In this document: positions 40,605 through 48,897 of the stretch, in pieces
How positions within the stretch are numbered: the stretch's first letter is position 1
Layout of the letters: every line of letters begins with the position of its first letter
NCBI RefSeq assembly: GCF_024281035.1
Contig: NZ_JAMXLH010000029.1
Span: 248,001-312,000, forward strand
Origin: Paraburkholderia sp.
GTDB lineage: Bacteria > Pseudomonadota > Gammaproteobacteria > Burkholderiales > Burkholderiaceae
DNA: 64,000 nucleotides
Direction of reading: 5' to 3'
Program-made: the position numbers and the translations under genes
The notes under the pieces: model-generated
The model's database searches: none
The model's input: only the letters and a program-made list of their open reading frames with translations
Told to the model about the DNA's origin: nothing

Positions 40605-41753
40605 ATGCCCAACCCGTCGCCTGAAACTCCCGTCGTCGTCATTGCTCCGGATTCGTTCAAAGGCTCGCTCAGTGCGGACGGCGTGGCCGCCGCAATCGCC
40701 GAAGGCATCCGCCGCGCGCGACCGGACGCGGATATCCGCCTGTGCCCGATGGCCGATGGCGGCGAAGGCACGCTCGACGCGATGCTGATCGCGGGCGGTA
40801 AGCGCCATGTAATCAGCGTGCGCGGCGCAGCCGGGCCGATGCGCGACGCCGCGGTCGGCTTGCTGCAGGACGGCAGCGCGATTGTCGAAACCGCCGAAAT
40901 CGTCGGCATCACCGATCCCGTGGGCATGGGTGTTCCGGTCGCAGCGCGCAGCACGACCGGCATGGGGCAGGCGATTCGCATCCTGCTCGACGAAGGCGTG
41001 CGGCGCTTCTACGTCGCGCTCGGCGGCAGCAGTACAAACGATGCCGGTGCGGGTCTGCTCGTCGGTCTCGGGCTACAGCTCTTCGACGCAGCGGGCCAGC
41101 CCGTCGACCCCACGCCCGAGGCGCTCGTGCGCGTGGCGCGTGTCGACGTATCGGGCCTCGATGCGCGGCTCGCGGACGCGTCGTTCGTCGCCATGTCCGA
41201 TGTCGACAATCCGCTTACGGGCGAGCATGGCGCAACGGCCGTGTTCGGTCCGCAAAAGGGCGTGACGCCGGAACAGGTCGCGCCCATCGACGCGGCACTC
41301 GCGCACTTTGCCGATCTCGTCGAAGCGGCGCTCAACCGTCGTGTGCGCAATGAAGCAGGTTCGGGCGCGGCGGGCGGACTCGGCTTCGCGCTGCGCATGC
41401 TCGGCGCGAGCATCGAACCGGGCGCGGAAGTCGTCGCCCGTCAGATCGGCCTCGATACTGCATTGCACGGCGCGAACTGGCTCATCACGGGCGAAGGCCG
41501 TTCGGACGTGCAAACGCTGCATGGCAAGGCACCTTTCATTGCTTGCCGTCATGCGCAGGCCGCGGGCGTGCCCGCCACGCTGCTCTCTGGCGCGGTCGAT
41601 CCCGCCGCGCTACCTCGCCTGTCAGAACACTTCAGCGGCTGCTTTTCGCCAGCACCCGGACCGATTACGCTGGACGCGGCGATCCGCGATGCGGCGACGC
41701 TGCTCACGAACGTTACCGAACAGCTTGCACGCTTGCGTTTTAGTATGCGCTGA
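40605..41753 (+). CDS. Glycerate 2-kinase (GarK/GlxK family)
   Basis: Phosphorylates glycerate in glyoxylate/hydroxypyruvate metabolism. The 382-aa protein has the family motifs IAPDSFKGSLSADGVA near the N-terminus, PMADGGEGTLDAM, ALGGSSTNDAGAG, LTGEHGATAVFGPQKG and GSGAAGGLGFAL, and the late TGEGRSDVQTLHGKAP. It is a single gene with a weak hairpin behind it. The likely regulator, if any, is not adjacent in an obvious way. Confidence 0.94.
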   Translation: MPNPSPETPVVVIAPDSFKGSLSADGVAAAIAEGIRRARPDADIRLCPMADGGEGTLDAMLIAGGKRHVISVRGAAGPMRDAAVGLLQDGSAIVETAEIVGITDPVGMGVPVAARSTTGMGQAIRILLDEGVRRFYVALGGSSTNDAGAGLLVGLGLQLFDAAGQPVDPTPEALVRVARVDVSGLDARLADASFVAMSDVDNPLTGEHGATAVFGPQKGVTPEQVAPIDAALAHFADLVEAALNRRVRNEAGSGAAGGLGFALRMLGASIEPGAEVVARQIGLDTALHGANWLITGEGRSDVQTLHGKAPFIACRHAQAAGVPATLLSGAVDPAALPRLSEHFSGCFSPAPGPITLDAAIRDAATLLTNVTEQLARLRFSMR

Positions 41754-41794
41754 TGCGCAACTGTCTTCCTCGTTAAGCGGTTAAAAGATGCGCG

Positions 41795-41814
41795 CGCCAC
41801 GTTTTTGCGTGGCG
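41795..41814 (+). terminator. Weak terminator-like hairpin after glycerate kinase
   Basis: Stem CGCCACG / CGTGGCG with a TTTTTG loop, but no T-run follows. It lies 42 bp after the stop. Confidence 0.35.
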
Positions 41815-41932
41815 TGTATTTCGCACTACGCGACATTGACCCGCGGGCCGGTTGCGGCAACAATCACATCACGCGCAGTACTCTTGCGCACCCCTCACGC
41901 ATTGCGCATTCCCCCACGCAACCAGGACGATC

Positions 41933-42373
41933 ATGAAGGCAAGCAAAGCCGGACTCGAGCAATATTTGACTTATCGGCTCCATGTCCTGAACAAGCTCTC
42001 CGAACGGGGCAGCACCGAACGCTACCAGGCGAAGCTCGGCATCACGCTGCCCGAGGCGCGGCTCATTGGCGCAGTAGGCGCATTCGGCCCGTTCTCGGTG
42101 ATGGAGCTCGCACGCCACGCGAATCTCGACAAGAGCCAGGCAAGCCGCGCGGCCGAAGCGCTGATGCGCCGCGGTCTCATGCGCCGCGACGCGAGCAAGG
42201 AAGATGGCCGCCTCGTACTCGTATCGCTCACACCAGAAGGACGTGCGCTCTACCGCAAGGTGATGCCGATCGCACGCAAATGGAATCAGGACTTGTTCTC
42301 CTGCCTCGACGACAAGGAACGCGAAACGCTTGGGCGCGCGCTCAACAAGATCATCGAGGCCTACGAGATTTAG
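41933..42373 (+). CDS. MarR family transcriptional regulator
   Basis: A 146-aa winged-helix dimer. The recognition-helix block is ELARHANLDKSQASRAAEALMRRGLMRR and the wing reads DASKEDGRLVLVSLTPEGRAL, with dimerisation helices at both ends. The ATG at 41933 has an AGGA site. The ligand and targets are unknown. It is isolated between glycerate kinase and a tRNA gene, so it may act on distant promoters. Confidence 0.9.
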   Translation: MKASKAGLEQYLTYRLHVLNKLSERGSTERYQAKLGITLPEARLIGAVGAFGPFSVMELARHANLDKSQASRAAEALMRRGLMRRDASKEDGRLVLVSLTPEGRALYRKVMPIARKWNQDLFSCLDDKERETLGRALNKIIEAYEI

Positions 42374-42418
42374 CCGGTTTCATCGCCACACGGCGCACGG
42401 AAGACAGTAGAAAAGAAA

Positions 42419-42441
42419 AAGGCCGGTGCAGAACCGGCCTT
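42419..42441 (-). terminator. Terminator of tRNA-Leu
   Basis: Stem AAGGCCGGT / ACCGGCCTT with a 5-nt loop. On the minus strand it is followed by TTTTTCTTTT. It can also serve the convergent marR gene. Confidence 0.85.
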
Positions 42442-42509
42442 GAATGATTGCTGTCTGGATACAGGCCGGATGCACGCCGCGCGCGTATCCGATACCGGGA
42501 AAAGAGAGT

Positions 42510-42596
42510 TGGTGCGTGAGGCCGGACTCGAACCGGCACACCCTTGCGGGCGTCAGGACCTAAACCTGGTGCGTCTACCAATTTCGCCACTCACGC
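42510..42596 (-). tRNA. tRNA-Leu (anticodon TAG)
   Basis: An 87-nt class II tRNA on the minus strand: acceptor GCGTGAG / CTCACGC with discriminator A and encoded CCA, long variable arm (TGACGCCCGCAAGGGTGT), anticodon loop TTTAGGT and T-loop GGTTCGAGTCC. The anticodon reads CUN Leu codons. Confidence 0.96.
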
Positions 42597-42878
42597 GAAT
42601 CTTTTCGTCTGCTCGCAGGGCCGCCGAGAGGGCACGCTGCGATCTCGCGCGCTCTCGTGAGCCATTCAACCGCGTGAACCTCGCGTTGCAGACACTGCCG
42701 GGCGGGACGGGCACGATATCCACGTGCACACACCTCCAATGCGCAGGCGCGAAATTCTAACCGATTGCCTGGCGCTTGTCTGCATGTGCACGATGCTAGA
42801 ATCGCCAGTTTGCCGCCGCAGCCCGGGCCGTTGCCCGTTGTTTGCCGCCGCGGCGCACATCCCCACCCCGCAGACACC

Positions 42879-43757
42879 GTGAACTTCGACGACTACTGCC
42901 AGCAAAAGGCGGCTCCGCCCGGATCGGGCACCTACTACGCGCTGCGCCAGGCAAGCGCCGCGCGCCAACCGCTTCTCGCCGCCCTCTTCGCGCTGCGCCG
43001 CGAGCTGGAAGAAACCGCAAAGGAAACGAGCGATCCCACTGTCGGACGCACGAAGCTCGCGTGGTGGCAAAAGGAACTGGCCGGGCTGGCTGCTGCCGGC
43101 AACGGCGCGGGTAACGGCGCAGGAAGCGACGCGGGCAACACCGCGCAGGCACATCCCGTGACGCAGGCGCTTGCGCACCATCTCGACGATGTCAAGGCGA
43201 CGTACCCCGCGCTGCAGGCGTTGCTCGCCGGTTACGCGATGGACTTCGATCAGGCGCGCTATCTCGACTTCCCCAACCTTCGGCGCTACATGGACGCCGT
43301 GGGCGGCACGTTCGCCACGCTCGTCGCACGCGTGAGCGCGCGCGATGCGGGCGCCGCCGCGCAATGGGCCGCGCCGCTCGGCAACGCGCTGATGCTCGCG
43401 CAGTTCGTGCCGGAGATCGGCAACGATGCGCGCCATGGCCGCGTCTACATTCCGATCGACGAACTGCAGCGCTACAACGTCACCGCCGCCGATCTGATCA
43501 ATCGCCGCTACAGCGACGAATTCACCGAACTCATGAAGTTCCAGACGGCGCGTGCACGCGAAGCGATCGCCGCCGCACTCGACGGCATTCCCGCCGCCGA
43601 ACGGCGCGGTCAGCGTACGCTGCGCTCGCTCGCGGCGCTGTCGCTTGCACTGCTGGAGGAAGTGGAGCGCGAGCGCTTTCAGGTGCTGCATCAGCAGATC
43701 GTACTCACGCCGATCCGCAAGCTCTGGATCGCGTGGCGCGCGGCGCGGCGCGCCTGA
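42879..43757 (+). CDS. Squalene/phytoene synthase family protein (catalytic status uncertain)
   Basis: A 292-aa all-helical prenyltransferase-fold protein starting at a GTG (MNFDDYCQQKAAPPGSGTYYALRQ). The second family motif is recognisable in FVPEIGNDARHGRVYIPIDEL (around 180-200). The first aspartate-rich motif, normally DDxxD after the ALxAFCRE helix, is replaced by LRRELEETAKETSDPTVG. This pattern is like HpnC/HpnD paralogues that lost activity, or like NDUFAF6-type complex I assembly factors. No hopanoid gene is adjacent. A Gly/Ala/Asn-rich insertion lies around residues 72-88. Confidence 0.82.
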   Translation: MNFDDYCQQKAAPPGSGTYYALRQASAARQPLLAALFALRRELEETAKETSDPTVGRTKLAWWQKELAGLAAAGNGAGNGAGSDAGNTAQAHPVTQALAHHLDDVKATYPALQALLAGYAMDFDQARYLDFPNLRRYMDAVGGTFATLVARVSARDAGAAAQWAAPLGNALMLAQFVPEIGNDARHGRVYIPIDELQRYNVTAADLINRRYSDEFTELMKFQTARAREAIAAALDGIPAAERRGQRTLRSLAALSLALLEEVERERFQVLHQQIVLTPIRKLWIAWRAARRA

Positions 43758-43773
43758 AACACCTATCGCTCGA

Positions 43774-44991
43774 TCACACGCGCAGCATCGGCAGCGCCTG
43801 AAAGCGGTCCTGCAGCACGGCCTGTGCATCGAGCCCCCACCACGGCCCCAGCACAGTCGCATAGAGTCGCCGGAAATCGACGCCCGCCGGCAGATTTCCG
43901 TCGCCATCGAGCCGCGCCAGTTGCGGCGCCTGGCCGTACAGGCCGCCCGCAACGCGGCCGCCGGCCACGAAGTGCGCGCATGCCGTGCCGTGGTCGGTTC
44001 CGCGGCTCGCGTTTTCACGCGCGCTGCGGCCAAACTCCCCGTACGTGACGATCATCGTACGGTCCCAGCGCCCAAGTTCGACGAGCGCATCGCGCATCGC
44101 CGCCATGCCCGTAGCGAACTGATGCAGCAGGGCTGCATGCCGGCCCGGCTGGTTCTCGTGCGTATCGAAGCCGTTCAGCGTGAGCCGGATCGCCGCGATG
44201 CCGTCGCCCGGCACAGGTACACCCTGTGCCGTGTCGCTCAACGCGAGCGCCTGCATGGCCGTCTTGATCGACGTGCCGAACGGCCCCGGCCGAAACACGG
44301 TCTTCAGCGCGTACTGCTGCGAGTGCCTCGGACGCAACCGGTCGGCAACCTTGCGGATGTCGCGCTCGACGTCGAGAAGGTGAGCAAGTGTCGGATCGGG
44401 CTCATCCAGTGACGTCGGCGTAATGAGGCGCGACGCGAGCGCAAGGCGCGCCGGATTCACGAGTGTAATCACGCGCTCGCCGTTCGCGAGCGGGCCTGTC
44501 TCCGCACTGCCGAGCACGAGTCCATCCGTCGCGAAGCTCGTCGGCACCGGCGCGTTCGCGAATGCACGTGCGAGCCAGCCGTCGCGCAGATACTGGTCCG
44601 GACGCGACGCGGTGTCCCATATTTCGGTCGAACGGAAGTGCGACAGATTCGGCTGCGCGTAGCCCACGCCCTGCACGATCGCCAGCCGCCTCGCACGCCA
44701 CATCGGCATGAGCGGTGCAAGCGCCGGATGCAGCGCCGTGCGTTCGTCAAGCTGGATCGCCTGATCGCGGCGCACACCGATGTTCGCGCGATAGCGGTGG
44801 TAAAGCGGATCGGCGAACGGCACGACGGTGTTGAGGCCGTCGTTACCGCCCTTGAGTTCGACGAGGATCAACAGATTGTCGTAGCCCGCCGCAAACGGAC
44901 CTGTCGCGCCGCTTCGTGCGTGCGCCGCGCCCGGCAGCCACAGCGACATTCCCGCCGCAGCGCTCGCCGCCAGAAACTCGCGTCGCTTCAT
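43774..44991 (-). CDS. DUF1501 domain-containing protein, Tat-exported
   Basis: A 405-aa protein of the sulfatase-like DUF1501 family, of unknown activity. It begins MKRREFLAASAAAGMSLWLPGAAHA, a twin-arginine-type signal (KRREFLAAS). Inside are LVELKGGNDGLNTVVPF, the metal-site-like TYGEFGRSARENASRGTDHGTA and GGLYGQAPQL blocks typical of the family. In many proteobacteria a DUF1800 gene precedes it in an operon. None is intact here: the 470 bp upstream hold no convincing gene. Confidence 0.88.
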   Translation of the reverse strand: MKRREFLAASAAAGMSLWLPGAAHARSGATGPFAAGYDNLLILVELKGGNDGLNTVVPFADPLYHRYRANIGVRRDQAIQLDERTALHPALAPLMPMWRARRLAIVQGVGYAQPNLSHFRSTEIWDTASRPDQYLRDGWLARAFANAPVPTSFATDGLVLGSAETGPLANGERVITLVNPARLALASRLITPTSLDEPDPTLAHLLDVERDIRKVADRLRPRHSQQYALKTVFRPGPFGTSIKTAMQALALSDTAQGVPVPGDGIAAIRLTLNGFDTHENQPGRHAALLHQFATGMAAMRDALVELGRWDRTMIVTYGEFGRSARENASRGTDHGTACAHFVAGGRVAGGLYGQAPQLARLDGDGNLPAGVDFRRLYATVLGPWWGLDAQAVLQDRFQALPMLRV

Positions 44992-45464
44992 GGGGCGCCC
45001 CGCCTCTCGTGGCGGCCGCGCGAACTGTCCCGCTCCCTCATTCGACTGTTCATTTCAATTGGTGCTTCAGGTCCATCAGCAGTGCTTCGAGATCCGCTCG
45101 CCCGGGTCGCGGGCGCGAACGCATTGGCGGGTTCGATCGGCAGCGCGATGCGCTTCGTCTGCGCCCGCGGCGCCAGTGCGCGCACATCATCGGTGTTCGC
45201 GTCCAACGGTGCAAGCCGTCCGCTTGAAATCGAAACAATCGTCGCGCACGCGTGCGTACATTCGATCGTACAAATAGACTGACCGGCAAACGATTGCACC
45301 TGAGCAGCGTCAAACGTGATTCGCTTTATCGCGTTGCAAACGAAGCGATGAGAAAACCCATGTGCTTTGAATATCGCGGCCCTGCAAATGATCCGCAACG
45401 GATGTCGATTACGCAATCGATCGAGCGTGCACCGGGAACGACGCTGTCTCGCGCGGCAATACAC
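44992..45464. other. 473-bp region upstream of the DUF1501 gene, no confident gene
   Basis: On the minus strand one frame is open across the whole region and ends with TGA overlapping the DUF1501 ATG (44988-44991), but it has no ribosome site and no recognisable domain. Part of it (PRAQTKRIALPIEPANAF) reads like protein, and after a frame change continues as DLEALLMDLKHQLK and a stop near 45050. This could be a degraded gene or chance. Confidence 0.35.
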
Positions 45465-45806
45465 TCAGCGTTTGTAAAGCTCGCGCACCGCGTCTTCGAT
45501 GTGCTGGCGCAGGAGGCGGCGCTCTTCAGGTGTCATGTGGCCGTCGCGGCGCCGCTGGTCGAGGTCGGGCGGAACACCGGGCGTGTGCGAGTTCAGATCG
45601 GAGGCGGGATGATCGGGCGGATCGCTGCGGAAGCGGTGCGCAGGCGGCTTGTAGCCCACGGGATGAGAGGACATGTGGGGGCCGTCATGCCGGTTGATGG
45701 AGGGCTCGGCGCCGGCCGTGGCCGGATCCAATGCGGCCACGATGCCACCGGCTAGCGCCAGTGCAATCATGGTATGGCGCATTGTCGGCCTGACCCCTCC
45801 CTTCAT
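45465..45806 (-). CDS. Small secreted protein of unknown function
   Basis: A 113-aa product with a signal peptide (MKGGVRPTMRHTMIALALAGGIVAALDPATAGA). The middle is Pro/His/Asp-rich and the charged C-terminus is MTPEERRLLRQHIEDAVRELYKR. I chose the ATG at 45806 because AAGGGA lies 7 nt upstream; an ATG at 45782 behind GGGAGGGG is an alternative. The C-terminal MTPEERRxLRxxI pattern recurs in small periplasmic proteins of Burkholderia, but the function is unknown. Confidence 0.7.
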   Translation of the reverse strand: MKGGVRPTMRHTMIALALAGGIVAALDPATAGAEPSINRHDGPHMSSHPVGYKPPAHRFRSDPPDHPASDLNSHTPGVPPDLDQRRRDGHMTPEERRLLRQHIEDAVRELYKR

Positions 45807-45970
45807 TCTGTTCCCTTCGTCACGCGGCAAACAGCTACCTTGAATCCGTGCAAACCCGCGTCGGTGCGAGCGGCAATTTAAAGTCGGATGAAGTATCTAC
45901 CGAACCGCCGCATTCCGTAAAGCAGTCTATCTGTCAGCCCTTGATGCCGTGGCACACCACGGGTAAATTT

Positions 45971-45986
45971 TGTAACTGACTGTAAC
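45971..45986 (+). promoter_or_regulatory. Direct repeat TGTAAC-N4-TGTAAC upstream of ompR
   Basis: Two identical hexamers with a 10-bp period, 54 bp before the ompR start and near a TTAAT -10-like word. OmpR-family regulators bind tandem half-sites spaced about one helical turn, so this is a candidate autoregulatory site. Confidence 0.4.
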
Positions 45987-46039
45987 CCGTTAATTGGTGC
46001 AAACTCGCACTACAGTCCAATCGCGATAAGATGCCTGCC

Positions 46040-46765
46040 ATGGAAACCAAGAACCCCTCGAAAATCCTGGTTGTCGACGACGACCCGCGCCTGCGTGATT
46101 TGCTGCGGCGTTATCTCGGCGAGCAGGGTTTCAATGTCTACGTTGCTGAAAACGCACCCGCCATGAACAAGCTGTGGGTGCGCGAGCGTTTCGATCTGCT
46201 CGTGCTCGACCTCATGCTGCCGGGTGAAGACGGCCTGTCGATCTGCCGTCGTCTGCGCGGCAGCAACGATCGCACGCCCATCATCATGCTTACGGCAAAG
46301 GGCGAGGATGTCGATCGCATCGTCGGCCTGGAAATGGGCGCTGACGATTATCTGCCGAAGCCGTTCAATCCGCGCGAACTGGTCGCGCGCATTCACGCGG
46401 TGCTGCGCCGCCAGGCACCGTCGGAATTGCCGGGCGCACCGTCCGAAACCACCGAGGTCTTCGAATTCGGCGAATTCGCGCTGAACCTCGCCACACGCAC
46501 GTTGACCAAAGCCGGCCAGGAAATTCCGCTCACCACGGGCGAGTTTTCGGTGCTGAAGGTTTTCGCGCGCCATCCGCGTCAACCGCTCTCGCGCGAAAAG
46601 CTCATGGAGCTGGCGCGCGGTCGCGAATACGAAGTGTTCGACCGCAGTCTCGATGTGCAGATTTCGCGTCTGCGCAAGCTGATCGAGCCTGATCCGGGCA
46701 GTCCGCGCTTCATCCAGACGGTCTGGGGCCTTGGCTACGTATTCATTCCGGACGGTGCAGCCTGA
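46040..46765 (+). CDS. ompR: Two-component response regulator OmpR
   Basis: Osmotic/envelope response regulator of 241 aa. The receiver domain has the acidic pocket VVDDDPR, phospho-acceptor Asp57 (LLVLDLMLPGEDG) and Lys in DDYLPKPF. The C-terminal winged helix includes LTTGEFSVLKVFARHP, VQISRLRKLIE and TVWGLGYVF. I chose METKNPSK as the start; MPAMETK at 46031 is possible. envZ follows 44 bp later. Confidence 0.95.
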   Translation: METKNPSKILVVDDDPRLRDLLRRYLGEQGFNVYVAENAPAMNKLWVRERFDLLVLDLMLPGEDGLSICRRLRGSNDRTPIIMLTAKGEDVDRIVGLEMGADDYLPKPFNPRELVARIHAVLRRQAPSELPGAPSETTEVFEFGEFALNLATRTLTKAGQEIPLTTGEFSVLKVFARHPRQPLSREKLMELARGREYEVFDRSLDVQISRLRKLIEPDPGSPRFIQTVWGLGYVFIPDGAA

Positions 46766-46809
46766 ACCGGCTGGGCGTCTGCAATTCCTCTGTCTGACAG
46801 GAAGGTCCC

Positions 46810-48159
46810 ATGCGGATTGACCGGCGTCTGCTGACGCTTGCGTTCGGCGACCTGTTCTGGCGCACCTTCCTGCTGATCGCACTCCTGATCGCGGTCAGTC
46901 TTGCAGCGTGGTTCCAGAGCTTTCGCGTGATCGAGCGCGAACCGCGCGCGCAGCGCGTGGCGCTGCAGCTCGTCGCGGTCGTGAAGCTCACGCGCACCGC
47001 GCTGCTCTATTCCGATCCCGACCTGCGCCGCGCGTTGCTCCAGGACCTGGAGAGCAACGAAGGCGTGCGCGTCTATCCGCGTGAAGCGACGGACAAATAC
47101 AAGCTCCAGCCAGACGAATCGCTGAACCGGCTGATCGAGCACGACATCCGCGGGCGCCTTGGCGACGACACCGTCATCGCCCAGTCGGTCAACGACATTC
47201 CGGGCGTGTGGATCAGCTTCAAGATCGACGACGACGATTACTGGGTCGCGCTCGACCGCGATCAGCTCGATAACGTCACCGGCCTGCAATGGGTCGGATG
47301 GGGCGTGTCCGCGCTTGCGCTTTCGCTCTTCGGCGCGGCATTCATCACGAGTCTCGTGAACCGCCCGTTCGCACGGCTCGCGATGTCGGCACGCATGGTG
47401 GGCTCCGGTCAGTCGCCCGCGCCACTGCCCGAGAGCGGCATGGGCGTGGCCGCTGAAACCAACCGAAGCTTCAACCAGATGGTGCGCGATCTCGAACAGC
47501 TGGAAGCGGATCGCGCACTGATGCTGGCGGGCATCTCGCACGATCTGCGCACGCCGCTCGCGCGGCTGCGGCTGGAGACGGAGATGAGTCCGTCCGACCA
47601 GGCGACCAAGGATGCGATGATCGACGACATCGAGCAGATGGACCTGATCATCGGCCGCTTCCTCGACTACGCCCGTCCGGTGCAGCGCATGACCGAACGC
47701 GTCGACCTCTCGGTGATCGCGGGCGAAATGGCCGCGCGCATGGCGAGCGAAGACGGCGTGCGTCTCATCACGCGCCTCGCGCCGTCCGCCATGATCGAAG
47801 CCGACGACACCGACATGCGCCGCGTCCTCGGCAACCTGATCGAAAACGCCCGCAAATACGGCGCAAGCGACTCGGATGGCATTCCGCACATCATGCTCGA
47901 AACGCGCGTCTCGCATTCGCGCGTGGAACTCTCGGTCGTCGATGAAGGGCCTGGCATTCCCGAAGACCAGATCGCACTCGTGACGCGCCCGTTCTATCGC
48001 GTCAACAGCGCCCGCACGCAGGCCAACGGCACCGGCCTCGGCATGGCGATCGTGCAGCGGCTCGTAGGCCGCTATCGCGGCGCGCTGCGCCTGCGCAACC
48101 GCCTGCCCGGCCCCGGGCTCGAGGTGACGATCGAGTTTCCGCTCGCCAAGGGCGTATAA
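46810..48159 (+). CDS. envZ: Sensor histidine kinase EnvZ
   Basis: Inner-membrane kinase/phosphatase of OmpR. The 449-aa protein has TM helices at about 18-38 and 160-182 around a periplasmic domain of some 120 residues, a HAMP linker, the H-box AGISHDLRTPLARLRLE with His244, N-box NLIENARKYG, and G-boxes DEGPGIPEDQ and GTGLGMAIV. The partner ompR is directly upstream and probably in the same transcript. Confidence 0.95.
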   Translation: MRIDRRLLTLAFGDLFWRTFLLIALLIAVSLAAWFQSFRVIEREPRAQRVALQLVAVVKLTRTALLYSDPDLRRALLQDLESNEGVRVYPREATDKYKLQPDESLNRLIEHDIRGRLGDDTVIAQSVNDIPGVWISFKIDDDDYWVALDRDQLDNVTGLQWVGWGVSALALSLFGAAFITSLVNRPFARLAMSARMVGSGQSPAPLPESGMGVAAETNRSFNQMVRDLEQLEADRALMLAGISHDLRTPLARLRLETEMSPSDQATKDAMIDDIEQMDLIIGRFLDYARPVQRMTERVDLSVIAGEMAARMASEDGVRLITRLAPSAMIEADDTDMRRVLGNLIENARKYGASDSDGIPHIMLETRVSHSRVELSVVDEGPGIPEDQIALVTRPFYRVNSARTQANGTGLGMAIVQRLVGRYRGALRLRNRLPGPGLEVTIEFPLAKGV

Positions 48160-48345
48160 GCCGCACGGCGAGCAGCACAACAAGCGGTACAGCGAGCGGC
48201 GCAGATCATTTCGCCGCACCCGGTCATATCAGCAGCTTTCCCCTCGCCCGCGCAACGCCTGCGGCACATCGTCGTGCCGCGCGAGCGCTGCGGCTGTCAC
48301 AATCGTCTTGATCAAGCCGATCACTCTCTCACCTGGAGCGGCAGC

Positions 48346-48894
48346 ATGAAGACCGTGGGCGACAAACTCGAAGCCTTCTCCGTCACTGCGGCGAAGCCCG
48401 GATTCAACCAGCCGGAAGAAAACGGCGAGTCGGCGTTCCTCGACATTACCGAGCGGACCTTCTCGTCGAAATGGAAAATCATCTACTTCTATCCGAAGGA
48501 CTTCACGCTCGTCTGCCCGACCGAGATCGTCGGCTTCGCGCGGCTGCAAAAAGCGTTCGAGGACCGTGAAGCCGTACTGATGGGCGGCAGCTGCGACAAC
48601 GAGTACGTGAAGCTCGCGTGGCGCCGCGAAAACGCGGAGCTCGACCGCCTGAACCATTATTCGTTCGGCGACGTGAAGGGTGAGTTGATCGACCAGCTCG
48701 GCGTGCGCGATCAGGAGCAAGGTGTGGCGCTGCGCGCCACCTTCATCGTCGATCCCGACAACGTGATCCAGCACGTCTCCGTCGACCATCTGAACATCGG
48801 ACGCAATCCCGACGAAATCCTGCGCGTGCTCGACGCCCTGCAAACCGGCGAGCTATGCCCGAGCGGCCGCCCCATCGGCGGCGCAACGCTTTAG
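48346..48894 (+). CDS. Peroxiredoxin, AhpC/Prx1 type
   Basis: Thiol peroxidase of 182 aa. Peroxidatic Cys57 lies in DFTLVCPTEIVGF and resolving Cys171 in GELCPSGRP; the active-site Arg is in the ALRATFIVDPDN block. This is the AhpC-like subgroup that often works with AhpD in Burkholderia, but ahpD is not adjacent: the next gene is a convergent acyltransferase only 3 bp from the stop. A GGAG site precedes the ATG at 48346. Confidence 0.93.
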   Translation: MKTVGDKLEAFSVTAAKPGFNQPEENGESAFLDITERTFSSKWKIIYFYPKDFTLVCPTEIVGFARLQKAFEDREAVLMGGSCDNEYVKLAWRRENAELDRLNHYSFGDVKGELIDQLGVRDQEQGVALRATFIVDPDNVIQHVSVDHLNIGRNPDEILRVLDALQTGELCPSGRPIGGATL

Positions 48895-48897
48895 GCC

